Assembly (NCBI RefSeq): GCF_046197865.1
Contig: NZ_CP166990.1
Span: 434,001-498,000 of the forward strand
Reading direction: 5' to 3'
Length of the DNA: 64,000 bases
DNA from: JAHKLT01 sp046197865
Lineage (GTDB): Archaea > Methanobacteriota > Methanobacteria > Methanobacteriales > Methanobacteriaceae
Every line of letters begins with the position of its first letter. Position 1 is the first letter of the stretch. The notes below the pieces were generated by a model that had not been told where the DNA came from, did no database searches, and saw only the letters and a list, made by a program, of their open reading frames with translations. Shown piece after piece: positions 1 to 9,097 of this stretch. The translations under genes were made by a program, and so were the position numbers.

Positions 1-940
1 AAAGTTCAAACTCTTCTGCAATTATTTTTTCAGCTTCTTGAGCTTCATTTAATCTATTTTTTGTATTTATATCAGCTATTTCTCGAAGATCATCAATATT
101 AAAAAGTTTTATTCCTAAATCTTTAACATCATCATTAATATCACGAGGATTTGCTATATCTATCATTAATGTATTTTCAGAATTTTTAAAATTAACCTTT
201 TCAAGCCTTTCTCTATCAATCAAATAATGTGGAGAACTAGTTGAGCTTATTATTAAATCTGCATCAGCTAAATATTCATTTAAATCATCTAAAAATATTG
301 CTTCTCCACCAAGTTCTTTAGCTAATTTAGATGCTGTATAAAATGTTCTATTTGCAACAAGAATAGCTTTAAGGTTCTTCTCAGCTAATGCTTTTGCAAC
401 TAATTTACCCATTTTTCCTGCACCAAGAACAATAACCTTCTTATCATGTAAGTCTCCAATACTTTTTTCTGCAAGTTCAACTGCTGCAGAACCTATTGAA
501 ACATGTCCTTTGTTTATTTTTGTTTTTTTCCTTACAACTTGGCCTACATGAATAGCTTTAGTAAAAACACTATTTAATATATTTCCGCAATGATTTTCTT
601 TTTCTGCTTTTGATTTAGAAGTTTTAATTTGCCCTAAAATCTGATCTTCACCAATAATCATTGATTCTAAACCAGATGTAAGTTTAAGTAAATGTAAGAT
701 TGCATCATCACCAAATTCTAATGTAATATTTTCACTATTACAATTTAAAAGAGGTTCATCAAAAACACAGTAGTCATTATGAATAAAAAATTCTTTTCTA
801 TTACATGTATTTATTTCAACATATTCAGTAACATTATATTTTTCATTTAATTTAAAAAAAAACTCATCAATATATTTAGAAGCCGAATCCATTGTATCTA
901 AATCTGCTAAATTATGATCAACTCTTATATTAATTATCAA
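1..940 (-). CDS. hemA: Glutamyl-tRNA reductase, C-terminus cut by window edge
   Basis: Reduces glutamyl-tRNA(Glu) to glutamate-1-semialdehyde, the first committed step of C5-pathway tetrapyrrole synthesis, which in methanogens supplies factor F430, cobamides and siroheme. About 313 codons are visible. The start is a TTG at 940 preceded by an AGGAGG site 6-7 bases upstream. The N-terminal catalytic domain has the motif TCNR with the nucleophile Cys46. A Rossmann NADPH-binding domain follows with VIVLGAGKMGKLV. The last part, including the dimerisation domain, lies beyond base 1. It is 11 bases downstream of the precorrin-2 dehydrogenase gene in the same direction, so the two are probably one operon. 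Confidence 0.97.
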   Translation of the reverse strand, partial: MIINIRVDHNLADLDTMDSASKYIDEFFFKLNEKYNVTEYVEINTCNRKEFFIHNDYCVFDEPLLNCNSENITLEFGDDAILHLLKLTSGLESMIIGEDQILGQIKTSKSKAEKENHCGNILNSVFTKAIHVGQVVRKKTKINKGHVSIGSAAVELAEKSIGDLHDKKVIVLGAGKMGKLVAKALAEKNLKAILVANRTFYTASKLAKELGGEAIFLDDLNEYLADADLIISSTSSPHYLIDRERLEKVNFKNSENTLMIDIANPRDINDDVKDLGIKLFNIDDLREIADINTKNRLNEAQEAEKIIAEEFEL

Positions 941-951
941 ATTAATGCCTC

Positions 952-1569
952 CTAAATATTATCTACTTGTGTTTTTAAATATTCTTTTGCACCATTTAAA
1001 TCATGGTTTTTGATATAACTAGCTATTTTTTCATCTTCAAAAAAAGAATATAAATATTTTTTTCTATCTTTTTGATTATTAATTTTGCCTTTTAGAAGTT
1101 CTCTTGCAAAATTTTGAACTTCTATTTCTAAAATATCTTCAGCTGTAATAATACTTTGAATCTTTCGTCGAAGTTCTTTTGCCATTAATGGACTTTTGCC
1201 ATTTGTAAAAATAGATATTTCTATATTTTCAATATTAAAAGTAGTTGGAACAATTAAATTGCCTTTATCAGGACAATCTGCTCTATTGATTAGTTTATCT
1301 TTAGCTATTTTTGTAACATATTTTGCTAAAGATTCATTTCCTGTAGCTATAATGATTAAATCTGACCATTTAACTAATGTATCAATGTCAGATTCATCTT
1401 TTAAAATTGCTCCTTTATCTGATAATTCTTCAGAAATTAAATTACCAATTAAAATAACTTCAGAGTTTTTATCTAAGAATCTATTGGCACGTCTAGTTGC
1501 AACTTCTCCAGTGCCTAAAATAAGAACTTTTAAATCGGTTGTTTTAAAATAAAGAGAAGTCCAATCCAT
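952..1569 (-). CDS. Precorrin-2 dehydrogenase / sirohydrochlorin ferrochelatase-type protein (Met8-like)
   Basis: A 205-residue protein of the siroheme synthase N-terminal family, expected to oxidise precorrin-2 to sirohydrochlorin with NAD. The N-terminus carries a Rossmann motif GTGEVA at residues 19-24, directly after a beta strand KVLILG. The middle has the family segment NRADCPDKGNLIVPTTF and the later TNGKSPLMAKELRRKI. Sirohydrochlorin is the branch point to siroheme, cobalamin and F430. The gene sits between hemA and the methanogenesis marker 9 gene, all on the minus strand with short spacers (11 and 15 bases). A weak GAGAT site precedes ATG 1569. Whether it also chelates iron cannot be told from sequence. 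Confidence 0.93.
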   Translation of the reverse strand: MDWTSLYFKTTDLKVLILGTGEVATRRANRFLDKNSEVILIGNLISEELSDKGAILKDESDIDTLVKWSDLIIIATGNESLAKYVTKIAKDKLINRADCPDKGNLIVPTTFNIENIEISIFTNGKSPLMAKELRRKIQSIITAEDILEIEVQNFARELLKGKINNQKDRKKYLYSFFEDEKIASYIKNHDLNGAKEYLKTQVDNI

Positions 1570-1584
1570 AAAAATCTCTAAAAT

Positions 1585-2073
1585 TTATTCATTTTCTAAT
1601 GATTTTACTTTTAATACTTTAAGAGCCATTCTTAAATCATCATTACAATCAGTTAAGATTTTACTAGCTTCAGATTCAGTAATATCAAAAGATTTAGCAA
1701 GTGCTGAAACACTTTCATCAGATGTTTCTTGTTCTGTGTTATTTGTTCCAGTTAAAACTTCAGACAATTCTTTTTTTAATTGTAAATATTCATCTTGTGA
1801 CATATCAATTTGATTTAATGTCATATCTCTTAAAGGACAAGGTTTAGAAGGTTTACAACACCATACAAGTGATCCAAAACAAGTTCTGGGACCTTCGCCT
1901 AATCTAGTTTCATTAGCAAATTTATTTTTTATATCAATATAATCTTGAGGACTAATATTAACTTCATCTAATGCCCTCATAACAGGACAAGGTTTTACTG
2001 GAGGACAGCAAAAAGCTAAACCTCTAACATCTCCACCTCTACATACATGAGAAGGTGCATCATTCCATACCAT
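1585..2073 (-). CDS. Methanogenesis marker protein 9
   Basis: I recognise the cysteine-rich protein known as methanogenesis marker 9, found in methanogens and of unproven function. It has a duplicated motif: FCCPPVKPCPV near residue 21 and WCCKPSKPCPL near residue 70, plus single cysteines at about 11 and in RTCFGS. The pattern suggests a metal or Fe-S site. The last 40 residues look like a small helical UBA/NAC-type domain. The start is placed at ATG 2073 because GGAG lies 8 bases upstream; an in-frame ATG at 2088 overlaps that site and is the alternative. Its place upstream of precorrin-2 dehydrogenase and hemA suggests a role near tetrapyrrole (F430 or cobamide) metabolism, which is inference. 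Confidence 0.88.
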   Translation of the reverse strand: MVWNDAPSHVCRGGDVRGLAFCCPPVKPCPVMRALDEVNISPQDYIDIKNKFANETRLGEGPRTCFGSLVWCCKPSKPCPLRDMTLNQIDMSQDEYLQLKKELSEVLTGTNNTEQETSDESVSALAKSFDITESEASKILTDCNDDLRMALKVLKVKSLENE

Positions 2074-2179
2074 ATTATAATTCTCCATTTAATTTTATAT
2101 TATCTTTTCCAATATAAAATTTAGCTATATAAACTATAATGATAAAAAGTATTTAATACTTTCTGATATACTTATTTTT

Positions 2180-3793
2180 TTAAACCTTAAATATACAATT
2201 TCCTTTAAACCAAGTTTCTAAAACTTTCGTATTTTGTATTTTATTTGTATCTATAGCTAAAATATCTTGATTTAAAATTATAAAATCAGCGCTTTTACCT
2301 TTTTCAATAGTTCCAAATTCATTTTCTGAGTTTACTTGTTTTGCACCATTAATTGTATAAGCATCAATACAATCTTCAACTGTAATAGCTTCATTTGAAG
2401 GTGGTATAAATCTTGTCTGATCATAACGGTTTACAGCACAACAAATATTTATAAATGGATTTAATCCAATTAATCCACCACTTACTGGAGCATCACTTCC
2501 AAAAGTTAAAGTAGTTCCATTATTTTTAAGAGTTTTTAGTGGCATTTGTCTTATATATCTTTCAGGACCTAAAACATCTTTTGTAAATTGGTCAAAACCT
2601 AACCACACAGGAGTTGTTTGATATATTATTTCATTTTGTTTTTCAAATCTTTTTAAACCATTTTCAGGTAAAACTTGTACATGTGCAATTGTTTTTGTTC
2701 CAGCAATATCTCCTAGTTCATCATATATATTTAAAACATCTTCAATAGCTGCATCTCCAATTGCATGAATATGTATATTAAAATTTTCTGCACATGATAT
2801 TTTACCCATTTCCAATAGCTGGTCATGTTTCAATGTTTTTGCTCCTTTTCCATGGCCTGGTTTTTCATATTCATCAAACATAAAAGCACTAAAAGCTTCA
2901 ATTGTTCCATCTTTAAACATTTTAAGTGTTGTGGGTCTAAGGAGTTCTGATGTATATAATTTCCTACATTCAATCATTTCCTTTATAAAACCTTCTTTAT
3001 CACTTAGTCCATCATAATAAAAAGATGTAAAATATCTTAAAGTTAAATTCATAGAATTTAAAGTTTCTAAAATTCTCTTTTCACCAGAAAATATGAAGCC
3101 TGCATCAAAAACACTGGTATAACCAAAAGAATTAGCTATTCTATTTATTTCTGGAAGCTGTTTTTCTAAAAGTTCTGGTGAAGAAGCTCCTAGCTGCCTT
3201 TCAACATAAACCATTGCATCATTTTCAACAGCTTGTCCTGTAGGATTTCCGTTTTCATCTCTTTTAAAATAACAAACTCCAGGTTTAGGATCTGGTGTAT
3301 CTTTTGTTAAATTAATTAATTCCATTAATTTTGTGTTCATCCATCCACTATGGCCTCCACTATCATATAAAAATACTGGTCTATCATTAACAGCTTTATC
3401 TAATTCTGAAGCTAAAGGAATACAATCTGTTCCATAACCTAATCCAAATACTATTGGTAAATCATCAACACTTTTTTTAGAAACAATTTCTTTTATCATT
3501 TCTAAAACTTTTAAGTGGGACATATTTTGTTCTATTTCAATACTATCTTCTAATGATTTAAGTGACATCATTACATAATGACAATGTGTATCCATAAATC
3601 CTGGAAGGACTCTTTTACCTTTTAAATCAAAGGTGTTATGAGTTTTAAATTTTAAAGCTTTCTCATCACTACCTACGTAAATAAATTTATCATTTTTACA
3701 TACAAAAGCAGTAACATTTTCTTGGTTTTTATTAGAAGTGTATATTTTACCATTAAAAAAGACTTTATATTCTTCGGATATGTTTTTATTCAT
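2180..3793 (-). CDS. Metal-dependent amidohydrolase, YtcJ-like family
   Basis: A 537-residue protein of the amidohydrolase-3 (YtcJ/exoenzyme regulatory) family, a TIM-barrel metal hydrolase of unknown substrate. Motifs seen are the metal-binding MDTHCHYVM near residue 68, NIHIHAIGDAAIEDV near 340, and FGSDAPVSGG near 430. The C-terminal composite beta domain ends with KGKSADFIILNQDIL, typical of the superfamily. The start at ATG 3793 has GGTGA seven bases upstream. It stands alone between the marker 9 gene (about 90 bases away) and a tiny membrane-protein ORF, so context gives no hint of substrate. Confidence 0.9.
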   Translation of the reverse strand: MNKNISEEYKVFFNGKIYTSNKNQENVTAFVCKNDKFIYVGSDEKALKFKTHNTFDLKGKRVLPGFMDTHCHYVMMSLKSLEDSIEIEQNMSHLKVLEMIKEIVSKKSVDDLPIVFGLGYGTDCIPLASELDKAVNDRPVFLYDSGGHSGWMNTKLMELINLTKDTPDPKPGVCYFKRDENGNPTGQAVENDAMVYVERQLGASSPELLEKQLPEINRIANSFGYTSVFDAGFIFSGEKRILETLNSMNLTLRYFTSFYYDGLSDKEGFIKEMIECRKLYTSELLRPTTLKMFKDGTIEAFSAFMFDEYEKPGHGKGAKTLKHDQLLEMGKISCAENFNIHIHAIGDAAIEDVLNIYDELGDIAGTKTIAHVQVLPENGLKRFEKQNEIIYQTTPVWLGFDQFTKDVLGPERYIRQMPLKTLKNNGTTLTFGSDAPVSGGLIGLNPFINICCAVNRYDQTRFIPPSNEAITVEDCIDAYTINGAKQVNSENEFGTIEKGKSADFIILNQDILAIDTNKIQNTKVLETWFKGNCIFKV

Positions 3794-3867
3794 TGTTTCA
3801 CCATAATATTTAAAAATAGCTATTTAATAAATTTTAAATTAAAAAAAAGAGTTATTTAATAAAATAA

Positions 3868-3990
3868 TTATTTTTTCCTTATCTTATGATAAAGTTTAAC
3901 AAGATTATTTTCAATTTTATAACATATGTACCATATTATAGCAGTTACAACTATAAATGTAATTATATAAATTAAAATTTCCCACCACAT
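3868..3990 (-). CDS. Possible 40-residue single-pass membrane protein
   Basis: A 41-codon open frame starting at ATG 3990. The peptide begins MWWEILIYIITFIVV and has one hydrophobic helix of about 22 residues followed by a basic tail ending YHKIRKK, so it would sit with a positively charged cytoplasmic end. There is no clear ribosome-binding site, so it may be leaderless or not translated. It lies in the otherwise empty spacer between the amidohydrolase and a hypothetical gene. The amino-acid order (aromatic start, hydrophobic core, lysine/arginine tail) is what a real micro-protein looks like, but there is no other support. Confidence 0.4.
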   Translation of the reverse strand: MWWEILIYIITFIVVTAIIWYICYKIENNLVKLYHKIRKK

Positions 3991-4075
3991 AATAATAGTT
4001 TATTAACTACTTTTTATTTAAAATGTGTTTAATAATTGAAAAAAATATAAAAATAAAAAAAGAAATGAAGAAAAT

Positions 4076-4420
4076 TTAAGTAGTCATTTCCCCATTACAG
4101 AATAAAATTACTCCTTCTGTTTTAAAAACATGTGTTTCACGTGCATCCATTTTAGAAGCTACTTCTTCTAATTCTTTTGAATTGTATAGTTTTGATAAAT
4201 TATCGTAGAATTCATCATATAATTTAGGATCTGCATTTCCGCAGTCTCCTTTAACTTCTTCAGGACTACCATTTTTAACACCATTAACAAAGAAGGAATT
4301 AGCTATATCATCATCCCATTCTTTATTAGGACTTTTGAATATGAGTTTATAGTCTAATTTGAACTCATAGCCTCCATATTTTTCTTTATCGCTTTTTATG
4401 TTAAATAATAATCCGTGCAT
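4076..4420 (-). CDS. Hypothetical protein, 114 residues
   Basis: No family recognised. The protein starts MHGLLFNIKSDKEKYGG and is a soluble, mixed alpha/beta sequence with two cysteines, one in the segment GDCGNAD and one in the C-terminal LFCNGEMTT. The start is placed at ATG 4420 because GGTGAT lies just upstream; the longer GTG start at 4432 would overlap that site. It lies about 55 bases downstream of the KH-domain gene on the same strand, possibly as a weakly linked last gene of the aIF1A block. Confidence 0.75.
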   Translation of the reverse strand: MHGLLFNIKSDKEKYGGYEFKLDYKLIFKSPNKEWDDDIANSFFVNGVKNGSPEEVKGDCGNADPKLYDEFYDNLSKLYNSKELEEVASKMDARETHVFKTEGVILFCNGEMTT

Positions 4421-4475
4421 ATATATCACCACTTATATATATGTTTTTCATGGTGTATATATCTTTCTAAAAATA

Positions 4476-5081
4476 TTATTCTAATTTGAAATCGTCTCTA
4501 AGTTCAATTTCATCAGTTTCTATTCCTACTACTGATTTGAATTCTTTAAGCTTTAAATCACGTTGTTTTTGTTCTAAAAAACTATAAACAGTTTTATGTC
4601 TAGACCCATTTAAAATCAATTCAAGAGCTTCTTTAGCTATTTTTATGTTTTCTAATTCTCCAATAAAAGAAACAGTTTTTCCATAAATAGCCATGTTTAC
4701 TTCTGCCATTTCAACAATAGCTTCTCTTGTTTTACCATTTTTGCCTATGATTCTTCCTTTATGTCTAGCTAAAGCTTTTTTTGATTTACCAATATATAAT
4801 GGTAATTTAATTACTTCTAGATAAAAATCATCATCTGCTAATTTGAGAGCTACATCAGGATTAAACCCTCTAGCTATCGCTTTTATAATATGATTAGCAT
4901 TCCATCCACCTAATGGGTCTTCCATATTTTCTTTTGGATCAATAGTAACTATGCCTTCATTACTTTCAATTTCTAAATGTGTTTCTGTTGCTTTTTCAAT
5001 AGCTTTTTTTACTTTACCATTTGTTCCAATTAAAACTCCGATTCTATCTTGGGGGATTTTAATATAATCTGTTTCTGGCAT
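4476..5081 (-). CDS. Two-KH-domain RNA-binding protein (archaeal Pno1/Dim2-like)
   Basis: A 201-residue protein with two KH domains, the archaeal counterpart of Pno1/Dim2, which in eukaryotes acts in small-subunit rRNA maturation. The first KH domain has the loop IGTNGKVKK near residue 17 and the second has IGKNGKTRE near residue 112. A basic stretch precedes the second loop. ATG 5081 follows GAGGTG. It is the third gene of the conserved archaeal order aIF1A-rio1-KH, all on the minus strand. This neighbourhood with Rio1 supports a shared role in late 30S subunit assembly. Confidence 0.92.
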   Translation of the reverse strand: MPETDYIKIPQDRIGVLIGTNGKVKKAIEKATETHLEIESNEGIVTIDPKENMEDPLGGWNANHIIKAIARGFNPDVALKLADDDFYLEVIKLPLYIGKSKKALARHKGRIIGKNGKTREAIVEMAEVNMAIYGKTVSFIGELENIKIAKEALELILNGSRHKTVYSFLEQKQRDLKLKEFKSVVGIETDEIELRDDFKLE

Positions 5082-5147
5082 TTTTACACCTCTAAATTAG
5101 TTAAACTTTATGTTATTTATAATATTTATTAATTTCTAAAAAAAGTT

Positions 5148-5921
5148 TTATCTTTTAAAATCAATATATTCATTTAATTCTTCATAAGAAGTTTTAACAC
5201 CAAGTTTTTTATATTCTTTGACTATGGTTTCAATATCTCTTTTTAATAGCTCTCTAGCTAATGGATGGTCAAGAACAACTGATTGAGATACATCAATAAT
5301 TACTGGTGTTTCATTTTTATTTAAAATATTAAAATTAGAAAGATCTCCATGAATAAGTTTCCCATCATTTACAAATTTTTTTATCTCTTTGATTAATTTT
5401 TGATAAAATGATTCAGGATCTTTTGGAGGCTTTACTTTTGCTGTTGGAGAAGCATTACCAAATTTATCTCCAATAAATTCTAAAAGTAAAATATTATTTA
5501 ATGTTGTAACAGGCTCTGGAACATTTACATTTGCTTCAGCTAACCTTTTAAGATTTCTATACTCTTTATTAACCCAAGCATATATTACTTGTCTTTTGTT
5601 TTTCGTTCTAACATTAAATCTAGGGTCGCCATCAATATAATAATTCATTTTTTTAAAATCAGAAGTAGCTATTCTATAAATTTTAACAGCTATTGGGGAT
5701 TCATCATCTTTAATCCCTTTTAAAACATTAGCTTCTTTACCTGTACTAATAGCTCCATTTAAAATATCAATGTGGCCTTGATTAGCTAGTTTATATAATG
5801 ATTCTAAAGTAAGTTTGTCAAAGATTTCACTAGCTACTCGTCTATCTTCAACACTTTTTAATCTCTTTCTTGAAATTAATTTTTGAACTTCATCATCTGC
5901 TTTATTTATTTTAGAATCCAT
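5148..5921 (-). CDS. rio1: RIO1-type atypical protein kinase
   Basis: A 257-residue atypical serine kinase/ATPase of the RIO1 family. The ATP-binding loop is GAISTGKEANVLKG near residue 56, followed by the catalytic lysine in PIAVKIYR. The catalytic loop is IHGDLSNFNIL and the metal-binding loop is VIIDVSQSVV, both in the C-terminal third. Length and motifs are complete. In archaea and eukaryotes RIO1 acts in final maturation of the small ribosomal subunit. The gene lies between aIF1A and the KH protein (about 50-65 base spacers), which fits that role. Confidence 0.96.
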   Translation of the reverse strand: MDSKINKADDEVQKLISRKRLKSVEDRRVASEIFDKLTLESLYKLANQGHIDILNGAISTGKEANVLKGIKDDESPIAVKIYRIATSDFKKMNYYIDGDPRFNVRTKNKRQVIYAWVNKEYRNLKRLAEANVNVPEPVTTLNNILLLEFIGDKFGNASPTAKVKPPKDPESFYQKLIKEIKKFVNDGKLIHGDLSNFNILNKNETPVIIDVSQSVVLDHPLARELLKRDIETIVKEYKKLGVKTSYEELNEYIDFKR

Positions 5922-5970
5922 TTTCTACTCAAAATTAGATAAATGTAATTAATTATTTTTTAAAATAATA

Positions 5971-6273
5971 TTACATTTTTAAATAGCCTTTTTTTTCTAA
6001 CCAATTGGATTCAGTTTTTGTATATCTCCAAATAACATCTGCTTTCTCATCAGATTGAAAGTCCCATGGTTTTACTAAAACAACGTCTCCTTCTCTTATC
6101 CAAATACGTTTTTTCATCTTTCCAGGGATTCTTGTCATTCTAATAAATCCATCAGAACATCTTACTTTAATTTTTCCATGGCCCATAATTTGTTCAACAA
6201 GACCAGGTATTTCTCCTTTTCTTGGAGTTCTAACTCTTCTAAATTCTTGTGTATTATCTTGTGGTTTAGACAA
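5971..6273 (-). CDS. eif1A: Translation initiation factor aIF1A
   Basis: A 100-residue single OB-fold protein homologous to eukaryotic eIF1A and bacterial IF1, binding in the A site of the small subunit during initiation. Diagnostic segments are TPRKGEIPGLVEQIMGHGKIKV and MTRIPGKMKKRIWIREGDVVLVKPW, the second being the S1/OB core (given here only as landmarks). The start is TTG 6273, chosen because GGAGG lies 8-9 bases upstream and no better ATG exists. It heads the aIF1A-rio1-KH gene set. The 240-base spacer upstream, shared with moeA on the other strand, must hold both promoters. Confidence 0.96.
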   Translation of the reverse strand: MSKPQDNTQEFRRVRTPRKGEIPGLVEQIMGHGKIKVRCSDGFIRMTRIPGKMKKRIWIREGDVVLVKPWDFQSDEKADVIWRYTKTESNWLEKKGYLKM

Positions 6274-6512
6274 ATACTCATCCTCCTGTGTATTATAATT
6301 TCTCGTTTATTAATTAAATAATTATGAATTATATAAATAATATAAATATCTTTATTTTTCTTAATATATAATATTAGCTTATTAGTATAAGATATGATTT
6401 TTATTTAATCTCAATAATGAAACATTAAATATAAATTAATTGTTTTTTAAATATGATTATAGTAAATAAATTGATGGAAAAAAATAAAAAATCTTAAATT
6501 ATGGTGTTTTAA

Positions 6513-7736
6513 TTGGGTACTGAGTTTTTAAAAATTAAAGAGTCTGATGATGCTAAAAAAATCATAGGAAATTTGTTTAATAAGTGTTACGCGTCAAAAA
6601 TAGAAGAAATTGATGTTGAAGATTCATATAATCGAGTTTTATATGAAGATATTTATAGTTTGATTGATTTTCCATCATTTGACAAGGCTTTAAAAGATGG
6701 TTTTGCTATTAAAGCTGAAGATTCTTATGGAACAAATGAAGAAAACCCAAATACTATTGATGTTATTGATTTTCTAGAAGCAGGTTCTACTACAAATAAA
6801 GTTGTAGAGAAAGGAAAATGTATTGAAATTAGTACAGGGGCTGCCTTACCTGATGGTGCTGATGGAATAGCTATGGTAGAATTTTGCTATAAACATGATG
6901 ATAAAGTTGATATTTTAAAAAGTATTACACCATACCAAGATGTTGCTCGTAAAGGTTCTGATATGAAAGAAGGAGATCTTCTTTTAAAACAAAAAGAAGT
7001 ATTAAATCCTGGTAAAATTGGTGTTTTATTATCTCAAGGATTTAAGACTGTTGATGTATATAAAAAACCTGTTGTAGGTGTTATATCTACTGGAAATGAG
7101 CTAATCTCACAAGATGAAGATTTAAATTATGGTAAAATCTATGATGTTAACTCTGAAATGATTAAATCTTCAGCTATTTCTTATGGAGCTATTGGTAAAT
7201 CATTAGGAATAGTTAAAGATGATTATGATATATTAAAGAAAAAAATTGAAAGCTCTTTAGAAGAAGTTGATATTTTAATATGTTCTGGTGGAACATCTGC
7301 AGGTTTAGGAGATGTATTAAAACATGTTCTAGATGAAATCGGAGAAGTATTTATTCATGGAATTTCTGTTCAACCTGGAAAACCAACAATTGCTGCTATT
7401 GTAAATGGTAAAGTTGTTATAGGATTGCCAGGTAATCCTGTATCAGCTATTGTAATATTCAATGTTTTTGTTGCTCCTCAAATAGCTAAACTTTCAGGTT
7501 ATGATATAAATCAAAATAAAAAAACAATTAAAGCTAAATTATCTAAAAAAATACATTCTCCATTAGGTAGATTGCAATATCAAATGGTAAGATTAAAAAA
7601 TGGATTAGTAGAACCTATTTTTAAAGATTCTGGAGCTATTTTCTCTTTATCAGAAGCAGATGGTTATGTTAAAGTTTTAAAATCTATTGAATTAGTCGAT
7701 GTAGGAGAAGTTGTAGAAGTGAATTTATTTAATTAA
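6513..7736 (+). CDS. moeA: Molybdopterin molybdenumtransferase MoeA
   Basis: Inserts molybdate or tungstate into adenylated molybdopterin to make the active cofactor, needed in methanogens for formylmethanofuran dehydrogenase and formate dehydrogenase. Motifs seen are STGAALPDGADGIAMVE, ICSGGTSAGLGD (MPT-binding domain) and VIGLPGNPVSAIV, with the usual C-terminal beta-barrel. The length, 407 residues, is normal. The start is TTG 6513 with GGTG seven bases upstream. It is divergent from aIF1A. Its stop overlaps by four bases the end of the convergent antiporter gene. Confidence 0.96.
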   Translation: MGTEFLKIKESDDAKKIIGNLFNKCYASKIEEIDVEDSYNRVLYEDIYSLIDFPSFDKALKDGFAIKAEDSYGTNEENPNTIDVIDFLEAGSTTNKVVEKGKCIEISTGAALPDGADGIAMVEFCYKHDDKVDILKSITPYQDVARKGSDMKEGDLLLKQKEVLNPGKIGVLLSQGFKTVDVYKKPVVGVISTGNELISQDEDLNYGKIYDVNSEMIKSSAISYGAIGKSLGIVKDDYDILKKKIESSLEEVDILICSGGTSAGLGDVLKHVLDEIGEVFIHGISVQPGKPTIAAIVNGKVVIGLPGNPVSAIVIFNVFVAPQIAKLSGYDINQNKKTIKAKLSKKIHSPLGRLQYQMVRLKNGLVEPIFKDSGAIFSLSEADGYVKVLKSIELVDVGEVVEVNLFN

Positions 7737-8929
7737 CTTTCTTCTTTTTCTAATAATTTACTACTTAAAAGTTTAATTCCTATTGATCCAATTGGAGCTG
7801 TAAATAAGATAGCTATAGCTGCAACAGCTATTATTATCTCACCTGATGCAACTCCTGCGGCAAGTGGTATTCCACCAATTGTAGCTTGAACTGTTGCTTT
7901 TGGAAAATAAGCAACCATTGCAAATAATTTTTCTTTTAAATTTAAATCAGTACCAATTAGTGAAAGATAAACTCCAATTGATCTAAATAATAATCCAAAA
8001 GAAACAATAGCTATTCCAGGTAATATTAATGTAGTAGCAAGTTCTATGTTTAATCTTGCACCAAGCATTACAAAAACGATTATTTCTGCTAAAACCCATA
8101 TTTTTTTAAATTTATCTGATAATTTAAAAGCTGTTTTTGGTGTTCTACTTAATATCATAAATCCAATAACCATTACACCAAGTAATCCAGCTATTGGAAT
8201 AGTTCCTTCTAGTGCTTTTCCAAATCCATTTAAAAGTAAAGCTGAAGCTAAAACTATTAATAATTTTTCAGTAGTAGTAAATTTCCATTTTCTAAATAAA
8301 TTCAATACTATTAAACTTGTTATAAGTCCAAATAAAAGACCTAATAATAGTGAAACTGGTATTCCAACTATTGTCCATAATACGTTTACATTTGTTCCAA
8401 AATAAACTCCTAAAAATGATGAAAAAATAGTAATAGCTACTACATCATCCATTGAAGCTCCAGTAAGTAATATTGTTGGTATTGATTTTTTTGTTCCAAG
8501 TTTTTGATCCATTAAATTAAGCATTGATGGAACAAGTATTGCAGGAGCTACAGCACCAAGTATAAATCCTAACATTCCTCCTTCTATAAAAGAAATTCCT
8601 AAAATAAAAGGTGCAATAAAAGCTATTGACATTCCTTCAAAAACAGAGGGTAAAAATCCCATTGTAAGAGCAGGTCTACCTACTTTTCTCATCGAGTCTT
8701 GATTTATACTTAAACCAGCCCTAATTAATATTATAACAATAGCTATTGTACATAGTTCATTAGAAAGATTTAAAAAAGATCCATGGAGGACATTAACTCC
8801 AAATGGTCCTAAAAGCATACCTAAAATTATTAATCCTAAAAATCCAGGTAATCTAAACTTACTTAGTAATTTTGTACATATTATTCCAAGTAAAATAATA
8901 ATTCCAAGATTAATAGCTATTAGTTCCAT
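7733..8929 (-). CDS. Cation/proton antiporter, CPA2 (Kef/NapA) type
   Basis: A 398-residue integral membrane protein with about 12 hydrophobic segments spread over the full length, of the Na+/H+ exchanger domain family. Landmarks are the N-terminal FRLPGFLGLIILGMLLGPFG, the GASMDDVVAITIFSS segment whose paired aspartates match the ion-binding site of CPA2 antiporters, and VAYFPKATVQATIGG near the C-terminus. No RCK/TrkA-N regulatory domain follows. The start is placed at ATG 8929, eight bases after GGAG; a longer frame from 8941 uses an ATG that overlaps the ribosome-binding site. Expected to exchange sodium or potassium for protons; the ion cannot be decided. Confidence 0.92.
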   Translation of the reverse strand: MELIAINLGIIILLGIICTKLLSKFRLPGFLGLIILGMLLGPFGVNVLHGSFLNLSNELCTIAIVIILIRAGLSINQDSMRKVGRPALTMGFLPSVFEGMSIAFIAPFILGISFIEGGMLGFILGAVAPAILVPSMLNLMDQKLGTKKSIPTILLTGASMDDVVAITIFSSFLGVYFGTNVNVLWTIVGIPVSLLLGLLFGLITSLIVLNLFRKWKFTTTEKLLIVLASALLLNGFGKALEGTIPIAGLLGVMVIGFMILSRTPKTAFKLSDKFKKIWVLAEIIVFVMLGARLNIELATTLILPGIAIVSFGLLFRSIGVYLSLIGTDLNLKEKLFAMVAYFPKATVQATIGGIPLAAGVASGEIIIAVAAIAILFTAPIGSIGIKLLSSKLLEKEES

Positions 8930-9097
8930 AATATTCTCCATTGATTATATAATTTTTTACTTACTATTTTTTTTATTTATATATTATTTAATAATTTTCA
9001 TTTGATTTTAAACATTTATTTAAATAGATTAATAATTAAATTTATTAATTTCAAAAACATATTTTATTATAAGATATTTTTTAATTAAGGTGTATAT

